Shown: positions 42,701 to 49,736, counted from the first letter of the stretch. The stretch is DNA of 64,000 nt from Streptomyces sp. YIM 121038 (GCF_006088715.1 NZ_CP030771.1:3038001-3102000); one strand, 5' to 3'. The notes: generated by a model not told the origin, from the sequence alone. Numbers and translations: made by a program.

Positions 42701-43078
42701 CCACCGGCCGGACTCCTCGTCCTCGAACCGGGTGGGCCCCGCGGTCAGTTCGGTGGTGAGGCTGCCGTTGGGGTTGGCCCAGGTCGTCGACGTCTCGGTG
42801 CGCTCCGCCAGGGCCTCGATCCGCTTGCCGTGCAGGCGGGCGGCGACCCGGGCCGACGCGAGGTCCGCGGCGGTCGTGGCGACGGGCTTCGCGGCCTTGC
42901 CCGCGGTGGGCTCCGCGGGCGCGGCCGTCGCGGCCTCGGCGCCGTACAGACACGACACGGCCATGAGCAGCGCGAGCCCGGTGGCGAGCGACTTCGGCGC
43001 GGGCCCGTCGCCGAACCGGCGGCGTCTTCGGTACCCGGTGTCCTCGGGTACGGGCGCGTGTTCACTGCGGTGGTGCAC
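36716..43078 (-). CDS. Secreted RHS/YD-repeat protein, polymorphic toxin-like
   Basis: The predicted protein has 2120 residues. After a basic head comes a signal/anchor helix (SLATGLALLMAVSCLYGAEAATA, about 30-52). Then follow a beta-rich region and a DNRLRE domain (about 270-460, DTYVQQGETRDWSTDTELDLGN). An Ig-like part and an RHS shell with many YD repeats (TTEYDAQGRVVKQL, TYDDAGRQTKVAV) come next. The RHS core RLYHPATGRFLSVDPVYGG leads to DPVNRFDLDG. The last 145 residues are the variable tip: very basic (KWWKKVKRGLKRVGRNVRK), with a 28-residue hydrophobic stretch (YGATAACIVASAGTCAIASVAVFAATSA). GTG 43078 is chosen for the GGGGAG just upstream; the frame continues through low-complexity DNA. 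Confidence 0.88.
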   Translation of the reverse strand: MHHRSEHAPVPEDTGYRRRRRFGDGPAPKSLATGLALLMAVSCLYGAEAATAAPAEPTAGKAAKPVATTAADLASARVAARLHGKRIEALAERTETSTTWANPNGSLTTELTAGPTRFEDEESGRWRDVDLDLVKNDDGSVEPKAHPRGLELGAPGGKRLSRIDQHGTARDLVTLGEGEERITLRWQGGLPAPKLDGTRATYENAVPGADVVVEATRTGFEQFVDIKRRPTERDYGYTLPLRAKGLKVVQHKDGSLTFTDRRGKKDQRRAVMPAPVMWDATVDPVSGEHTRRAPVKMKAVEVKGGVDLVVTPDADFLADPKTTYPVTVDPSTSALANVFDTYVQQGETRDWSTDTELDLGNPGTKNANGTPRTARSFISWDTRPVQDALVMDAKLSLWNFHSANEKDCKAQPWEVWSAGAASTSSRWTAQPAWTAKKATSNETRGNPACTAAPDGWINADVTGLVQEWASAKAARGHMGLRAANETVVAQWKRVNSANAATRPPKLTVTYNYRPRTGTKQEAGPPYFSYGGAYVVNSLTPTLRDTFTDADGDKVNGTFQIFDTATDKQVGNVLVSKWVPSGQVASVTVPAGVLAHGKTYKFRTSPYDNAHYNTGWSAWKTFTVDTSAPSAPTKVTSTDYPKGAWVKGAGKPGTFTVTPPGSDHNWLEWSLDGVTWTKEPTGGTGAAKNISVTPPKDGTHTLQVRAVDKADNKSEAVEYTFHAGPGGFVQPSDGERTARRLPLLAEADGDTFDEVSFSWRRAEADDWVRIPAKDVGAGGSALDGWPVALTEGRSDRLVWNATDTVGPDGSVQIKADFTGPKGATGSTAPLTVVVDRNASDAATAETGPGSVNLLTGDHTLSATDASAFDLSVSRTASSRTPDKGAKQENQAPIFGKEWVAGTAAELTDSDFSHLRKISATAVAVVDAEGEETHFTANAAKSAWIPEPGSEDLTLKGGVTGSFTLTDTEGTVTEFTRTDAAASTWQVSSTLLDGLANSTTTIVSESVTVDGKKLARPRRVVAPTSAASAAACTATPATKGCRVLEFVYADRTTASGDTFGDHEGRVRELRLWATAPGASEATAKSVQKYAYDGAGRLRQAWNPQISPALKSAYDYDGAGRVTTYTPPGELPWTFTYGKAGSAATAGEGMLLKASRSGLKPGTTGTQEGTASTAVVYDVPLTGAKAPYKMGAADVKAWGQLDAPTDAAAVLPADAVPSAHSGDELTPAAYRRADVHYLGVSGREVNTATPGGHLTTTESDRFGNTVRELSAANRAVALGLTAADKAVQADLGLAGLTPAERADLLATRSLYNDNGTRKLEELGPLRRVDLTADLKSGATTLVPAGTSVAARGRTLNEYDAGRPSDGTAKVKDQVTKVTTGAEVREHPGVLGESRVTQTVFDWAKGQPAKTIQDPGGLALTTTTEYDAQGRVVKQLLPGANGSDAGTRVTSYWSATGSGRCAGRPEWADLVCEVAPGGEVTGGGSQPKELPSFTTEYDWWGSPAKVTETANGVTRTTTTTYDDAGRQTKVAVTGGTGEQVPQSTTEYDPATGQAVRTTSPTGGSLTKTFDRLGRQVAYTDGGTTTTEYDLLGRPVKVTDTAPSTVTYTYDTAAEPRGLATKTVDSVAGAFRATYDADGSVASEQLPGGYTLTQTEDTAGAVTDRTYTRDSDGTTVYSDTVTKSVHGQVTEHAGWSGQSYRYDATGRLTTVEDTAETVCTRRAYGFDARANRTSLTTASGTPGADCPASGGTTAKHTYDSADRLVDPGYAYDAFGRTTAAPGNGSLGYYANDLVHRQTEGGKRQTWQLDAALRFRSWTVESGSGSSWAKEQSKVNHYDSDGDNPRWIVEDTATGALTRMVDSASGDLAATTDKTGDAVLQLTTVHGDVALQLPLDKSRAPVALDSDEYGNPRAGQAPARYGWLGGKQRSAETLTGLTLMGVRLYHPATGRFLSVDPVYGGGNNAYEYVGGDPVNRFDLDGKWWKKVKRGLKRVGRNVRKNWRTYAGYGATAACIVASAGTCAIASVAVFAATSAADGRGGKWRTKKYWRSTAKSAAWTAVGVGAGRFAAGSWWKSSKGFSRGGRHAAGRSRHAKRFSYRRTAWGYAGNAWTGTLTCGMSWKMRYC

Positions 43079-43182
43079 AGTCTCCCCTTGGTGTGGGTGC
43101 GGTGGTGGTGGCTGTGGGGGGGTGTGGGGCGTGTGGGGTCTGGGCGCGGCACGCGGCGGGGCACTCGGTGGGGCGCTCGGCC

Positions 43183-43247
43183 GGGGCGTGTACGTGGGGC
43201 GTGTACGTGGGGCGTGTACGTGGGGCGTGTGCGCGGGGCGTGTGCGC
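43183..43247. repeat. Five 13-bp tandem repeats upstream of the RHS gene
   Basis: Units start at 43183, 43196, 43209, 43222 and 43235. The first three read GGGGCGTGTACGT, the last two GGGGCGTGTGCGC. They lie 105 bp upstream of the RHS start in low-complexity GT-rich DNA (43090-43180). Reading frames through this block are repetitive Pro/His/Thr sequence and do not look real. Confidence 0.85.
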
Positions 43248-43313
43248 GGGCAGCACGGCATCGCCGAGCGGCGGTCGTACGGGGCCGTCGGCGGGGTCCT
43301 TCAGGAGGACGGG

Positions 43314-43994
43314 CTAGGGCTCGATCAGGCCTGCCCTGATGGCGTACCGGGTCAGGGCGAGCCGGTCGCGCAGGCCGAGCTTGTGGAGGAGGTTCGCGCG
43401 GTGGCGCTCCACGGTCTTGGCGCTGATGGTCAGCAGATCGCCGATCTCCTTGGAGGTGTGCCCCTCGGCGACGAGCTTCAGGATCTGTTCCTCGCGGTCG
43501 GTGATGGCCTTGCGAGGCAGCGCCCGGCCCTGCCGGAGCAGGTCGAGGTACTTGCGGATGAGGGTGCTCTCCGCGCCCGGGTAGATGAAGGGCTCGTTGC
43601 GCATCGCGGACCGGCACGCGGCGACGAGGTCGCGATCGGCGACGGACTTGAGCACGTACCCGCACGCTCCGGCCCTGAGGGCCTCGAAGAAGTACTGCTC
43701 GTTGTCGTACATGGTCAGGATCAGAATGCGGGGCCCGTCCGCCAGCCGGGACAGCTCCCGGGCCGCCTGCAGCCCCGTGAGACGCGGCATCGCCACGTCG
43801 AGCACCACGAGGTCCGGCCGCACCTCCCTGGCCAACGCGAGCGCCTCGGCCCCGTCCCCCGCCTCGGCCACCACGGAGAGGTCCCCCTCCCCATCAAGAA
43901 TCAGCCGCACCCCGCGGCGGACGAGGGCATGGTCATCAGCCAGCAGAATCCGCGCGGGAGCGGGAGCGGGAGCGATCACGGTCGCGCCGGTCAT
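43314..43994 (-). CDS. NarL/LuxR-type response regulator
   Basis: A 226-residue regulator. The receiver has the acidic pair Asp20-Asp21, phospho-acceptor Asp66 (VVLDVAMP), Thr94 and Lys116. The C-terminal LuxR-type HTH is ITDREEQILKLVAEGHTSKEIGDLLTISAKTVERHRANLLHKLGL. ATG 43994 overlaps the stop of the sensor kinase gene (ATGA), so the two are co-translated. The RHS gene starts 236 bp downstream on the same strand, and regulation of it by this pair is possible but unproven. Confidence 0.92.
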   Translation of the reverse strand: MTGATVIAPAPAPARILLADDHALVRRGVRLILDGEGDLSVVAEAGDGAEALALAREVRPDLVVLDVAMPRLTGLQAARELSRLADGPRILILTMYDNEQYFFEALRAGACGYVLKSVADRDLVAACRSAMRNEPFIYPGAESTLIRKYLDLLRQGRALPRKAITDREEQILKLVAEGHTSKEIGDLLTISAKTVERHRANLLHKLGLRDRLALTRYAIRAGLIEP

Positions 43995-45157
43995 GCGGGG
44001 CCCTCTGGGTGGGGGGTGGCGGGGGCGTACGGGGTGGGGGGCACGGCGGGTGCGGTGGGGCTCGCGCCGACGCCGGTCACGGCGGCGGACGCCGTACCCG
44101 TCGACGCGTCGGGGCCGTCGAGCCCGGCGGCGTGCGCGGCGGACAACCCCGCCCCGGCAGGCGCGGCGGACGTGGCGGTGGCGTCGGGCCCGGAGGGGCG
44201 CGTGGTGGTGCGGCCCGCCGGGATCCAGAGGCGTACGACCGTGCCCGTACCGGCCCCTGACGGGTCCGCCCCCACCGTCAGCCGTCCCCCGAGGAGCAGG
44301 GCGCGCTCCCGCATGCCCCGGATGCCGGAGCCTTCCGCGGCGTCGCGCAGGCCGTGGCCCTCGTCGCGGACGATCAGTTCCACCCCGTCCCGTACGCACC
44401 GCAGGGCCAGCTCGGCCCGGCCGGTGCCCGCGTGCCGGGCGGTGTTGGTGAGGGCTTCCTGCGCGACGCGGTACACCACGAGTTCGGCCTCCCCGTCCAG
44501 GCGGGGCAGGCCTGAGTCGAAGCGGTCGTGGACGGCGAGACCGGACTCGCTGAACTCCCCGGCGAGGGCTCGCAGGCCGCTCACCAGGCCGAGGTCCTCA
44601 AGGACGCCCGGCCGCAGCCGCCGCGCGATGCGGCGGATCTCGTCGAGGCTGCCCCGGGTGGTCTCCTGCACCCCGCTCAGCTCCTCGCGCAGCGGCTCCG
44701 GCGCCCGGTCGGCGACCCGCTTCACCTGCAACAACACGGCGGTGAGGGTCTGCCCCACCTCGTCGTGGAGCTCCCGCGCGACCCGGCGGCGCTCGGCCTC
44801 CTGGGCGGACAGCGCCCGGGCGCTGCTGGTGGCGCGCTCGCTCTCGAGCCGGTCGAGCATGGCGTTGTACGTGCTGATGAGCTGGGCGACCTCGCCGTGC
44901 CCGGCGACGGCGGTCCTGGCGCCCGGCCGCAGCAGATCGGCGGCGGCCATGGCCCGGCTCAGCCGCTTCAGCGGGGCGAGCCCCACCCGCAGCAGCACGG
45001 CGTTGGCCACGAGCATCGCCACGACCCCGCCGAGCACGACGAGCGCCTCGCCGAGCAGCACCGGGCTGGACACGGTGACCATGGGACTGAGCAGCAGCAG
45101 CGCGGCGACCACGAGCACGACGGCGTTCATCGAAAAGATCCGCCAGAACAACGACAC
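43991..45157 (-). CDS. NarL-type sensor histidine kinase
   Basis: A 388-residue kinase with two N-terminal transmembrane helices separated by a very short loop (NAVVLVVAALLLLSPMVTVSSPVLLGEALVVLGGVVAMLV). A HAMP linker (LRVGLAPLKRLSRAMAAADLL) and a HisKA_3 domain with phospho-acceptor His131 (ELHDEVGQ) follow. The ATPase domain has Asn238 (ALTNTARHA) and DEGHGL plus GSGIRGMRER. A 90-residue Ala/Pro/Thr tail is unstructured. GTG 45157 (SLFWRIF) with GGGAG just upstream is preferred over an in-frame GTG at 45244. The near absence of an external loop suggests intramembrane sensing. Confidence 0.9.
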   Translation of the reverse strand: MSLFWRIFSMNAVVLVVAALLLLSPMVTVSSPVLLGEALVVLGGVVAMLVANAVLLRVGLAPLKRLSRAMAAADLLRPGARTAVAGHGEVAQLISTYNAMLDRLESERATSSARALSAQEAERRRVARELHDEVGQTLTAVLLQVKRVADRAPEPLREELSGVQETTRGSLDEIRRIARRLRPGVLEDLGLVSGLRALAGEFSESGLAVHDRFDSGLPRLDGEAELVVYRVAQEALTNTARHAGTGRAELALRCVRDGVELIVRDEGHGLRDAAEGSGIRGMRERALLLGGRLTVGADPSGAGTGTVVRLWIPAGRTTTRPSGPDATATSAAPAGAGLSAAHAAGLDGPDASTGTASAAVTGVGASPTAPAVPPTPYAPATPHPEGPA

Positions 45158-45306
45158 CGCACTCCCTCTCTCCACAACAGCACCCCCATCCTCCCGGACC
45201 GGACGCGCACGACGTTTCCCGCGGAACCGGACCAGTTTGGACACGGGGGTGGCCGAAATCCATCCGTAGTGACACCCATTTCGGGGCGGTGGCGTGACTC
45301 GCGGAG

Positions 45307-46059
45307 TTACGGAGTGACGTACTCCACATACAGGGGCGTAGCCACGACGTACCGCACGCCCCCGCCGCCCGGCGCGGCCAGGGCCGCCGTGACGCGGGCG
45401 TGGCCGCGCATCCAGGCTGCGGTCTCGACGGGGAGCTGCCGGTCCAGGGCGGCCAGAACCTGGCGGGTACCTTCGGCGAGGGTCGGCGGAGCGTGCGGCG
45501 TGGAAGTGGAACCGGGTTCGTCGACGGCTCCGGGCTGTGCCGCGAGGGTGTCGAGAAGCGTCGCGGCCCGGGTCGCCACGAACTCCACCCAGGAGGGGCC
45601 GCAGCTGTCACCACCACCGTCCCACCTGTCCTCCACCAGGGCGGGCGGTTCGGCCACACCGGGCTTCGAGCCACCTCCCAGGTGCTCGACCGACCCGTGC
45701 AGCACGAGCCGAACGGCGCCCCCGCTCTCATATCCCTCCACGCCCGCTGCCGGGTCGAGGAAGAGGACCATGCCCGGAGCGGCACCATTGAGGGCCCGGT
45801 AGTTCAGCGGCGCCTCGAACTCCACCCAGGCCCCGGCTCGGACCTCCGGCTCCGTGAACCAGCGCGCGCTGACGGACACGTGCTCCACGATCCGCCGCAG
45901 CCGCTTCTCCCGTTCCCGCTCGGCATCCGGCGTCCCCGCCTCGACCCCCACCCCGCCTACGGGCGTACTGACCTGCCACCCATGCCGCCCCGTCAGCCAC
46001 CGCCGCTCGGGCATGAACTGCCGCAGCTTGCGATCGGACAGATACACGAGCTCGCGCAC
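45307..46059 (-). CDS. SAVMC3_10250 family protein
   Basis: A 250-residue soluble protein starting MRELVYLSDRKLRQFMPER, the signature opening of the SAVMC3_10250 family (named from Streptomyces avermitilis). The beta-rich body ends RYVVATPLYVEYVTP. The central part has VRLVLHGSVEHLGGGSKP and a DRWDGGGDSCGPSW loop. The function is unknown. It reads from a GTG at 46059. The 257 bp upstream, up to the RNase P RNA 3' end, show no gene or clear regulatory site. Confidence 0.75.
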   Translation of the reverse strand: MRELVYLSDRKLRQFMPERRWLTGRHGWQVSTPVGGVGVEAGTPDAEREREKRLRRIVEHVSVSARWFTEPEVRAGAWVEFEAPLNYRALNGAAPGMVLFLDPAAGVEGYESGGAVRLVLHGSVEHLGGGSKPGVAEPPALVEDRWDGGGDSCGPSWVEFVATRAATLLDTLAAQPGAVDEPGSTSTPHAPPTLAEGTRQVLAALDRQLPVETAAWMRGHARVTAALAAPGGGGVRYVVATPLYVEYVTP

Positions 46060-46316
46060 GAGGCTCCCCGGGATGAGCGAAGGCGACGGGTCGCCCTGAA
46101 CGACAACGGCACGCCAGCAATGTACTCAAGTGCCCTGTGCCGTTCAGCAGTTACTCGTCCTCACAGGAGCCGCCGAGGCGGGCGGCCACAGACGCACGGA
46201 CGCGGAACGGACAGTCGACGCACCCCCGACAGCTCACCCCTCTACGCCGCCACGTCCAAGAGGATGAGCCGTCACACGTGACCGCGCGGAATCCCCTCGG
46301 GCGTGCCCCTGGTGAG

Positions 46317-46728
46317 CGGCAGACGAGTCGGGCTGTACGCCGGGTTCTGTCGCCCGGGCGCCTCGCGGCGGCCGGGGAGACGGCCATCCATCTAGGGCCT
46401 CCGTTGCCGAAGGCCTCGTGCGGTCTACCCGCGGACTCGGGCGGGCAGCCCTCGGTCGTCCGCGCAGAAACACCGGAGTGTTTCCTTTTGACCTTGCTCC
46501 AGGTGGGGTTTACCTAGCCGCCTGAGTCACCTCAGGCGCTGGTGGTCTCTTACACCACCGTTTCACCCTTACCGAGGACCGAGGTCCCCGGCGGTCTGTT
46601 TTCTGTGGCACTGTCCCGCGGGTCACCCCGGGTGGCCGTTAGCCACCACCTTGCCCTGTGGAGCCCGGACGTTCCTCGGAGAGGTCCGCCAGGACCTCTA
46701 CGCGGCCGTCCGCCCGGCTCGTCTGCCG
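46317..46728 (-). ncRNA. rnpB: RNase P RNA, bacterial type A
   Basis: The reverse strand carries the conserved core of the tRNA-maturing ribozyme. Near the 5' end lies GAGGAACGTCCGGGCTCCAC, the universal P4/J3-4 segment, followed by CAGGGCAAGGTGGTGGCTAA. Near the 3' end lie GACAGAACCCGGCGTACAGC and the CCCGACTCGTCTGCC strand. The 5' GGCAGACGAGCCGGG (about 46727 down to 46713) pairs with that 3' strand with one mismatch to form P1, which sets both ends to within a few bases. About 412 nt is normal for Streptomyces. Its 5' 90 nt overlap the 3' end of the EamA-type gene. Confidence 0.93.
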
Positions 46729-47553
46729 TGTCGACCATGGTACCCGCCGTGACCGGCCCCGCGGCGCCGAGGCCGCCGTGGCCAGGAACGAGCCCGCCAG
46801 GATCAGGGTGAAGGCGGCCCAGAAGGCGGGGGTGAGGTGCTCGGAGAGGAAGACGACGCCCGCGATCGCCGCCACCGCCGGGTTGATGTACGTGAAGACG
46901 ACGGCCCGGGTCGGGCCCGCCTCGTGGATGAGTTCCAGGAAGACCACGAAGGCCAGGGCGGTGCAGATGACGCCGAGGCCCGCCAGGGCCGCGAGCGCCA
47001 GGCACGGGGCGATCAGCTGGAGCGTGGGCACCCGCCGGAGGTGACGGGCCACGATCAGCGGGGCCGTGGCGTAGCCGAGTGCCGTGATCAGGACCTCGGT
47101 GAGCGACCAGGCGTCGCCGCCCGTCAGGTGCGGGACGGTGAGGACGGCGACCCCCGCGAAGCCCAGGCCGAGCCCGGTCAGACGGCGGGCGCCGAGGCGT
47201 TCGGCGGCGCCGAAGAAGCGGGCGAGGGCGGCGCCGATGATCGGCACCGCGGCGATGAGCAGGCCCGCCGTGGAGCTGGACAGATGCCGCTCGGCGTCGG
47301 TCAGGGTCCACCAGGGGCCGAGGATCTCCACGGCGGCGAAGGCCAGCATCGGGCGCCAGTGGGTCTTCAGTACGCCGGGGAGTCCGCCCTGGCGTATCGC
47401 GAAGGGCAGCAGCAGCGCGGCGCCGAGCGCACAGCGCGTGAACACCACCATGGACGGTGTCAGATCACTGTCGACCGCCACTTTGATCATCAGGTACGGG
47501 ATGCCCCACAGGACACCCATGAGCGAGAAGAGAAACCAGCCTCGTGCCGTCAT
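46639..47553 (-). CDS. EamA/DMT family transporter, probably with a lost helix
   Basis: A 304-residue drug/metabolite transporter. GVLWGIPYLMIKVAV is the first EamA repeat, and RAVVFTYINPAVAAIAGVVFLSEHL is the conserved end of the second. Normal members have ten helices; here the segment LQLIAPCLALAALAGLGVICTALAFVVF is a fusion of two, as if about 25-30 residues between two LAAL stretches were deleted, leaving about nine helices. The last 30 residues (from about RVPWSTRQ) are read from the 5' part of rnpB. It is unclear whether the product works. The ATG at 47553 has no strong ribosome site. Confidence 0.8.
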   Translation of the reverse strand: MTARGWFLFSLMGVLWGIPYLMIKVAVDSDLTPSMVVFTRCALGAALLLPFAIRQGGLPGVLKTHWRPMLAFAAVEILGPWWTLTDAERHLSSSTAGLLIAAVPIIGAALARFFGAAERLGARRLTGLGLGFAGVAVLTVPHLTGGDAWSLTEVLITALGYATAPLIVARHLRRVPTLQLIAPCLALAALAGLGVICTALAFVVFLELIHEAGPTRAVVFTYINPAVAAIAGVVFLSEHLTPAFWAAFTLILAGSFLATAASAPRGRSRRVPWSTRQTSRADGRVEVLADLSEERPGSTGQGGG

Positions 47554-47666
47554 GCCCGCAGTGTGCGGGCGGCGGGCGGGGGGTGTCTTGAACGTTGTTG
47601 CAGGCCCGCGGCACGCCGGGCTCAGGGCCCCGGGCCCCATGCCACGGGCCCCGGCGCGCGCCGGGC

Positions 47667-48560
47667 TCAAGGCGCGGCGACCCCGCGCACGCTCTTCCGG
47701 TACGCCGCCGGCGTCACCCCGAGCACCCTCCTGAACCAGCGCGTCAGATGGGCCTGATCGGCGAAGCCCACCAAGGCCGCGACCTCGGCCGGTCTGCGCC
47801 CCGCCTCCAGGAGCGCGCGGGCCCGGGCGACGCGGTGCTGCGCCAGCCAGGCGTACGGCGGCATCCCCATCGTCGTACGGAAGGCGCGCAGCAGTTGGTA
47901 GCGGGACAGGCCGGTTTCGGCCGCCAGCTCGGCGAGCGTGGGCGGGGTGCCGAGGTCGTCGGCCAGGCGGTCGCGGACGGCGAGGGCCAGGGCGGCCGCG
48001 CCCGGGACCGTGCCGGGGGCGGGGCGGGCGCCGCCGTGGCGGCGGACCAGCGTGCTGAGCAGCCAGGTGAGCCGGGACTCGGCGGCGAACGCGGTCAGGG
48101 GGTCGGCGGCCCCGCCCGCGCTCAGCTCGGTGTGCGCCGCGTACAGGGCCGCCGCCAGCTGGCTGTCGTCCACGACCGCCTCCCTGAAGTGCGGCAGGTC
48201 CCTGGCCGCGTCGGCAAGCAGGTGCGGGGCGGGGTACATCGCGCGGTACGCGTAGCCGTCGCCCAGGGCCGGGCGGCCGGTGTGGGGCTCGCCCGGGGCG
48301 AGGACGACCACGGCGCCGGGGCCGATGTCCAGGCGGCCGCCCCGGTAGTCGATGATCTCGCTGCCCGCCACGCAGACGCCGACGGTGAACTCCTCGTGGG
48401 CATGCGGGGCGTAGCGGTGCCGGTCGAAGCGGGCGGTCAGCAGGTCCAGCGTGGCGCCGCCCCCCAAGGGGGCTCGGGTCCAGATCGCTCGTTCGCCACC
48501 GCCACCGCGTTCGCCGCCCCCGCGTTCGGTGCCGCCACGTGCCCCTCCCCTGCCAGTCAT
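47667..48560 (-). CDS. AraC family transcriptional regulator
   Basis: A 297-residue regulator with an N-terminal cupin-like sensor (RFDRHRYAPHAHEEFTVGVCVAGSEIIDYRGG, PGAVVVLAPGEPHTGRP) and a C-terminal double HTH (TLAELAAETGLSRYQLLRAFRTTMGMPPYAWLAQHRVARARALL, then AEVAALVGFADQAHLTRWFRRVLGVTPAAYRKS). This class often controls an adjacent EamA/LysE exporter, which fits the gene 113 bp downstream on the same strand. The first 25 residues are Gly/Arg-rich low complexity, so the true start may be later than the ATG at 48560. Confidence 0.88.
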   Translation of the reverse strand: MTGRGGARGGTERGGGERGGGGERAIWTRAPLGGGATLDLLTARFDRHRYAPHAHEEFTVGVCVAGSEIIDYRGGRLDIGPGAVVVLAPGEPHTGRPALGDGYAYRAMYPAPHLLADAARDLPHFREAVVDDSQLAAALYAAHTELSAGGAADPLTAFAAESRLTWLLSTLVRRHGGARPAPGTVPGAAALALAVRDRLADDLGTPPTLAELAAETGLSRYQLLRAFRTTMGMPPYAWLAQHRVARARALLEAGRRPAEVAALVGFADQAHLTRWFRRVLGVTPAAYRKSVRGVAAP

Positions 48561-48626
48561 CCCCGTCGCCCCCCGTGCCTCCGTGCTGGACGCGCCTTGC
48601 CGGTCGTCGCCTCACTGCCGATCCGT

Positions 48627-48740
48627 CGTGGCTGGTCGCGCAGTTCCCCGCGCCCCTACGGGGCCCGCCCGTACGAGGAAGCCGCATGTCGACAAAGCCC
48701 CGCGCCCCTAACGGGGCGCTCCCCCTAAGGGGCGCTCCTC
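48627..48740. repeat. Dispersed repeats with tandem CGCCCC hairpins
   Basis: GTGGCTGGTCGCGCAGTTCC (from 48628) is identical to the copy starting near 21117 and is followed by CGCGCCCCTACGGGG. Two further short hairpins, GCGCCCCTAACGGGGCGC (about 48702-48719) and a CCCCTAAGGGG (48722-48732), follow. The cluster lies between the AraC start and the TetR stop and overlaps the last codons of tetR. Confidence 0.75.
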
Positions 48741-49258
48741 TCGAACGCCGTCACGCCCCTCTTCCACGCTTCCCCGAGGCCGACCCCCTCGGGGAAGCGG
48801 CCGTGGATCTCCAGGATGACCATGCCATGGGCGAACGCCCATACGGCGCGGGCCCGTTCCACGTCGCCCCCGCAGACGCGGAGCAGCGGGGCCGCCGCTC
48901 GCTCCTCCAGGCCGGGCGGCAGGGCGTGGCGGGGCAGGGGGCGCTCGGTGGCCAGGCGGTAGAGGTGGGGGTGGGCCAGGGCGTGGGTCCGGTAGGCCTC
49001 GGCGAGGGCGGCGAGGGAGCCGGGCGCGCGGTCCACGGCGGCCTCGCAGGCCGCGGCGGACCCGGCGAGCTGCTGGGCGATCAGCTCGACCTCGACCGCG
49101 GCCTTGTCGGGGAAGTGCTTGTACAGCGACGGCGCCTTGATGCCGAGCCGGTCGGCGAGGGAGCGCATGGTCAGGGCCTCGGGGCCCGCCTCCTCCACGA
49201 GGGCGCGGGCCGCCGCGACGATCTCGCGGGCGCGGGCGGTCAGTCGCTGGTCGGCCAC
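48725..49258 (-). CDS. TetR family transcriptional repressor
   Basis: A 177-residue regulator. The HTH is REIVAAARALVEEAGPEALTMRSLADRLGIKAPSLYKHFPDKAAV (about 11-55). The C-terminal part (LYRLATERPLPRHALPPGLEERAAAPLL, then ARAVWAFAHGMVILEIHGRFPEG) fits the WHG/TetR_C_33 type. It is the second gene of an operon with the DUF4260 gene (18 bp gap). Two GGCTAAC-N3-GTTAGCC operators lie in the operon promoter and point to autoregulation. The start is GTG 49258. Confidence 0.9.
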   Translation of the reverse strand: MADQRLTARAREIVAAARALVEEAGPEALTMRSLADRLGIKAPSLYKHFPDKAAVEVELIAQQLAGSAAACEAAVDRAPGSLAALAEAYRTHALAHPHLYRLATERPLPRHALPPGLEERAAAPLLRVCGGDVERARAVWAFAHGMVILEIHGRFPEGVGLGEAWKRGVTAFERSAP

Positions 49259-49276
49259 GCCGGAGCCCTTCCTCGG

Positions 49277-49702
49277 TCAGCCACGCTGGAACCCTTCCTT
49301 CGTACGCAGTCCATAGCCGAAGGCGCGATCGTACGAGATGTGGGCGAGCCAGGCGCACAGGGCCGCGACCACGGGGGGCCAGGTGAGGGGCACGGCGGTG
49401 TAGACGGCGAGGAGCGCCAGGGGGACCGGGGCGCGGTGGGCCGCGTTGTAGTACGGGACGGCGCGGGGCGGGAGCTGGCCGCGGGCCGTGCGGGGCGCCT
49501 CGCCCAGGCCGACGAAGAGGGCCAGGTCCGGGGCGAGGGCGAAGAGGAGCGCGGCGGTGCCCGCGGGCCAGCCGTGGTTCACGCCCTCAAGGACGGCGAA
49601 GACCGTCCAGAGGACGGCGGCGGCGAACCAGCCGACGCGCGCCGCGACGCGCGCGGCCGTGTGGCCCTGGGCCTTGGGTGCGGGGGTGGCGACGGTGGCC
49701 AT
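49277..49702 (-). CDS. DUF4260 family membrane protein
   Basis: A 141-residue protein with four hydrophobic segments. The DUF4260 features are present: a LFALAPDLALFVGLG motif, PYYNAAHR in the loop, PLALLAVYTAV, and the C-terminal AWLAHISYDRAFGYGLRTKEGF. The function is unknown. The ATG at 49702 has GGAGGAG 5 bp upstream, so the 12 extra N-terminal codons are not used. It is first in an operon with the TetR gene and is probably repressed by it. Confidence 0.88.
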   Translation of the reverse strand: MATVATPAPKAQGHTAARVAARVGWFAAAVLWTVFAVLEGVNHGWPAGTAALLFALAPDLALFVGLGEAPRTARGQLPPRAVPYYNAAHRAPVPLALLAVYTAVPLTWPPVVAALCAWLAHISYDRAFGYGLRTKEGFQRG

Positions 49703-49719
49703 GGGTCTCCTCCAAGTCC

Positions 49720-49736
49720 GGCTAACAGCGTTAGCC
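49720..49736. promoter_or_regulatory. TetR operator, copy 1
   Basis: GGCTAACAGCGTTAGCC is a perfect 7-bp inverted repeat with a 3-bp centre, 17 bp upstream of the DUF4260 start. Confidence 0.85.

Noticed and set aside
43079..43261. Extension of the RHS reading frame through the 13-bp repeats (61 extra residues)
   Set aside because: It would encode HTPHVHAPRTRPTYTP-type repeats before the signal helix; the GTG at 43078 with GGGGAG upstream and the signal sequence right after it are better.
36338..43339. Rightward frame of 2333 codons opposite the RHS gene
   Set aside because: In GC-rich DNA long antisense frames are common. The product is an Arg/Gly/Val-rich string with no domain, and codon-position GC fits the RHS frame.
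46639..48687. A single long leftward frame spanning rnpB, the EamA gene and the AraC region
   Set aside because: Only the part from 47553 down is the transporter; the rest is another frame of the AraC gene and antisense noise.
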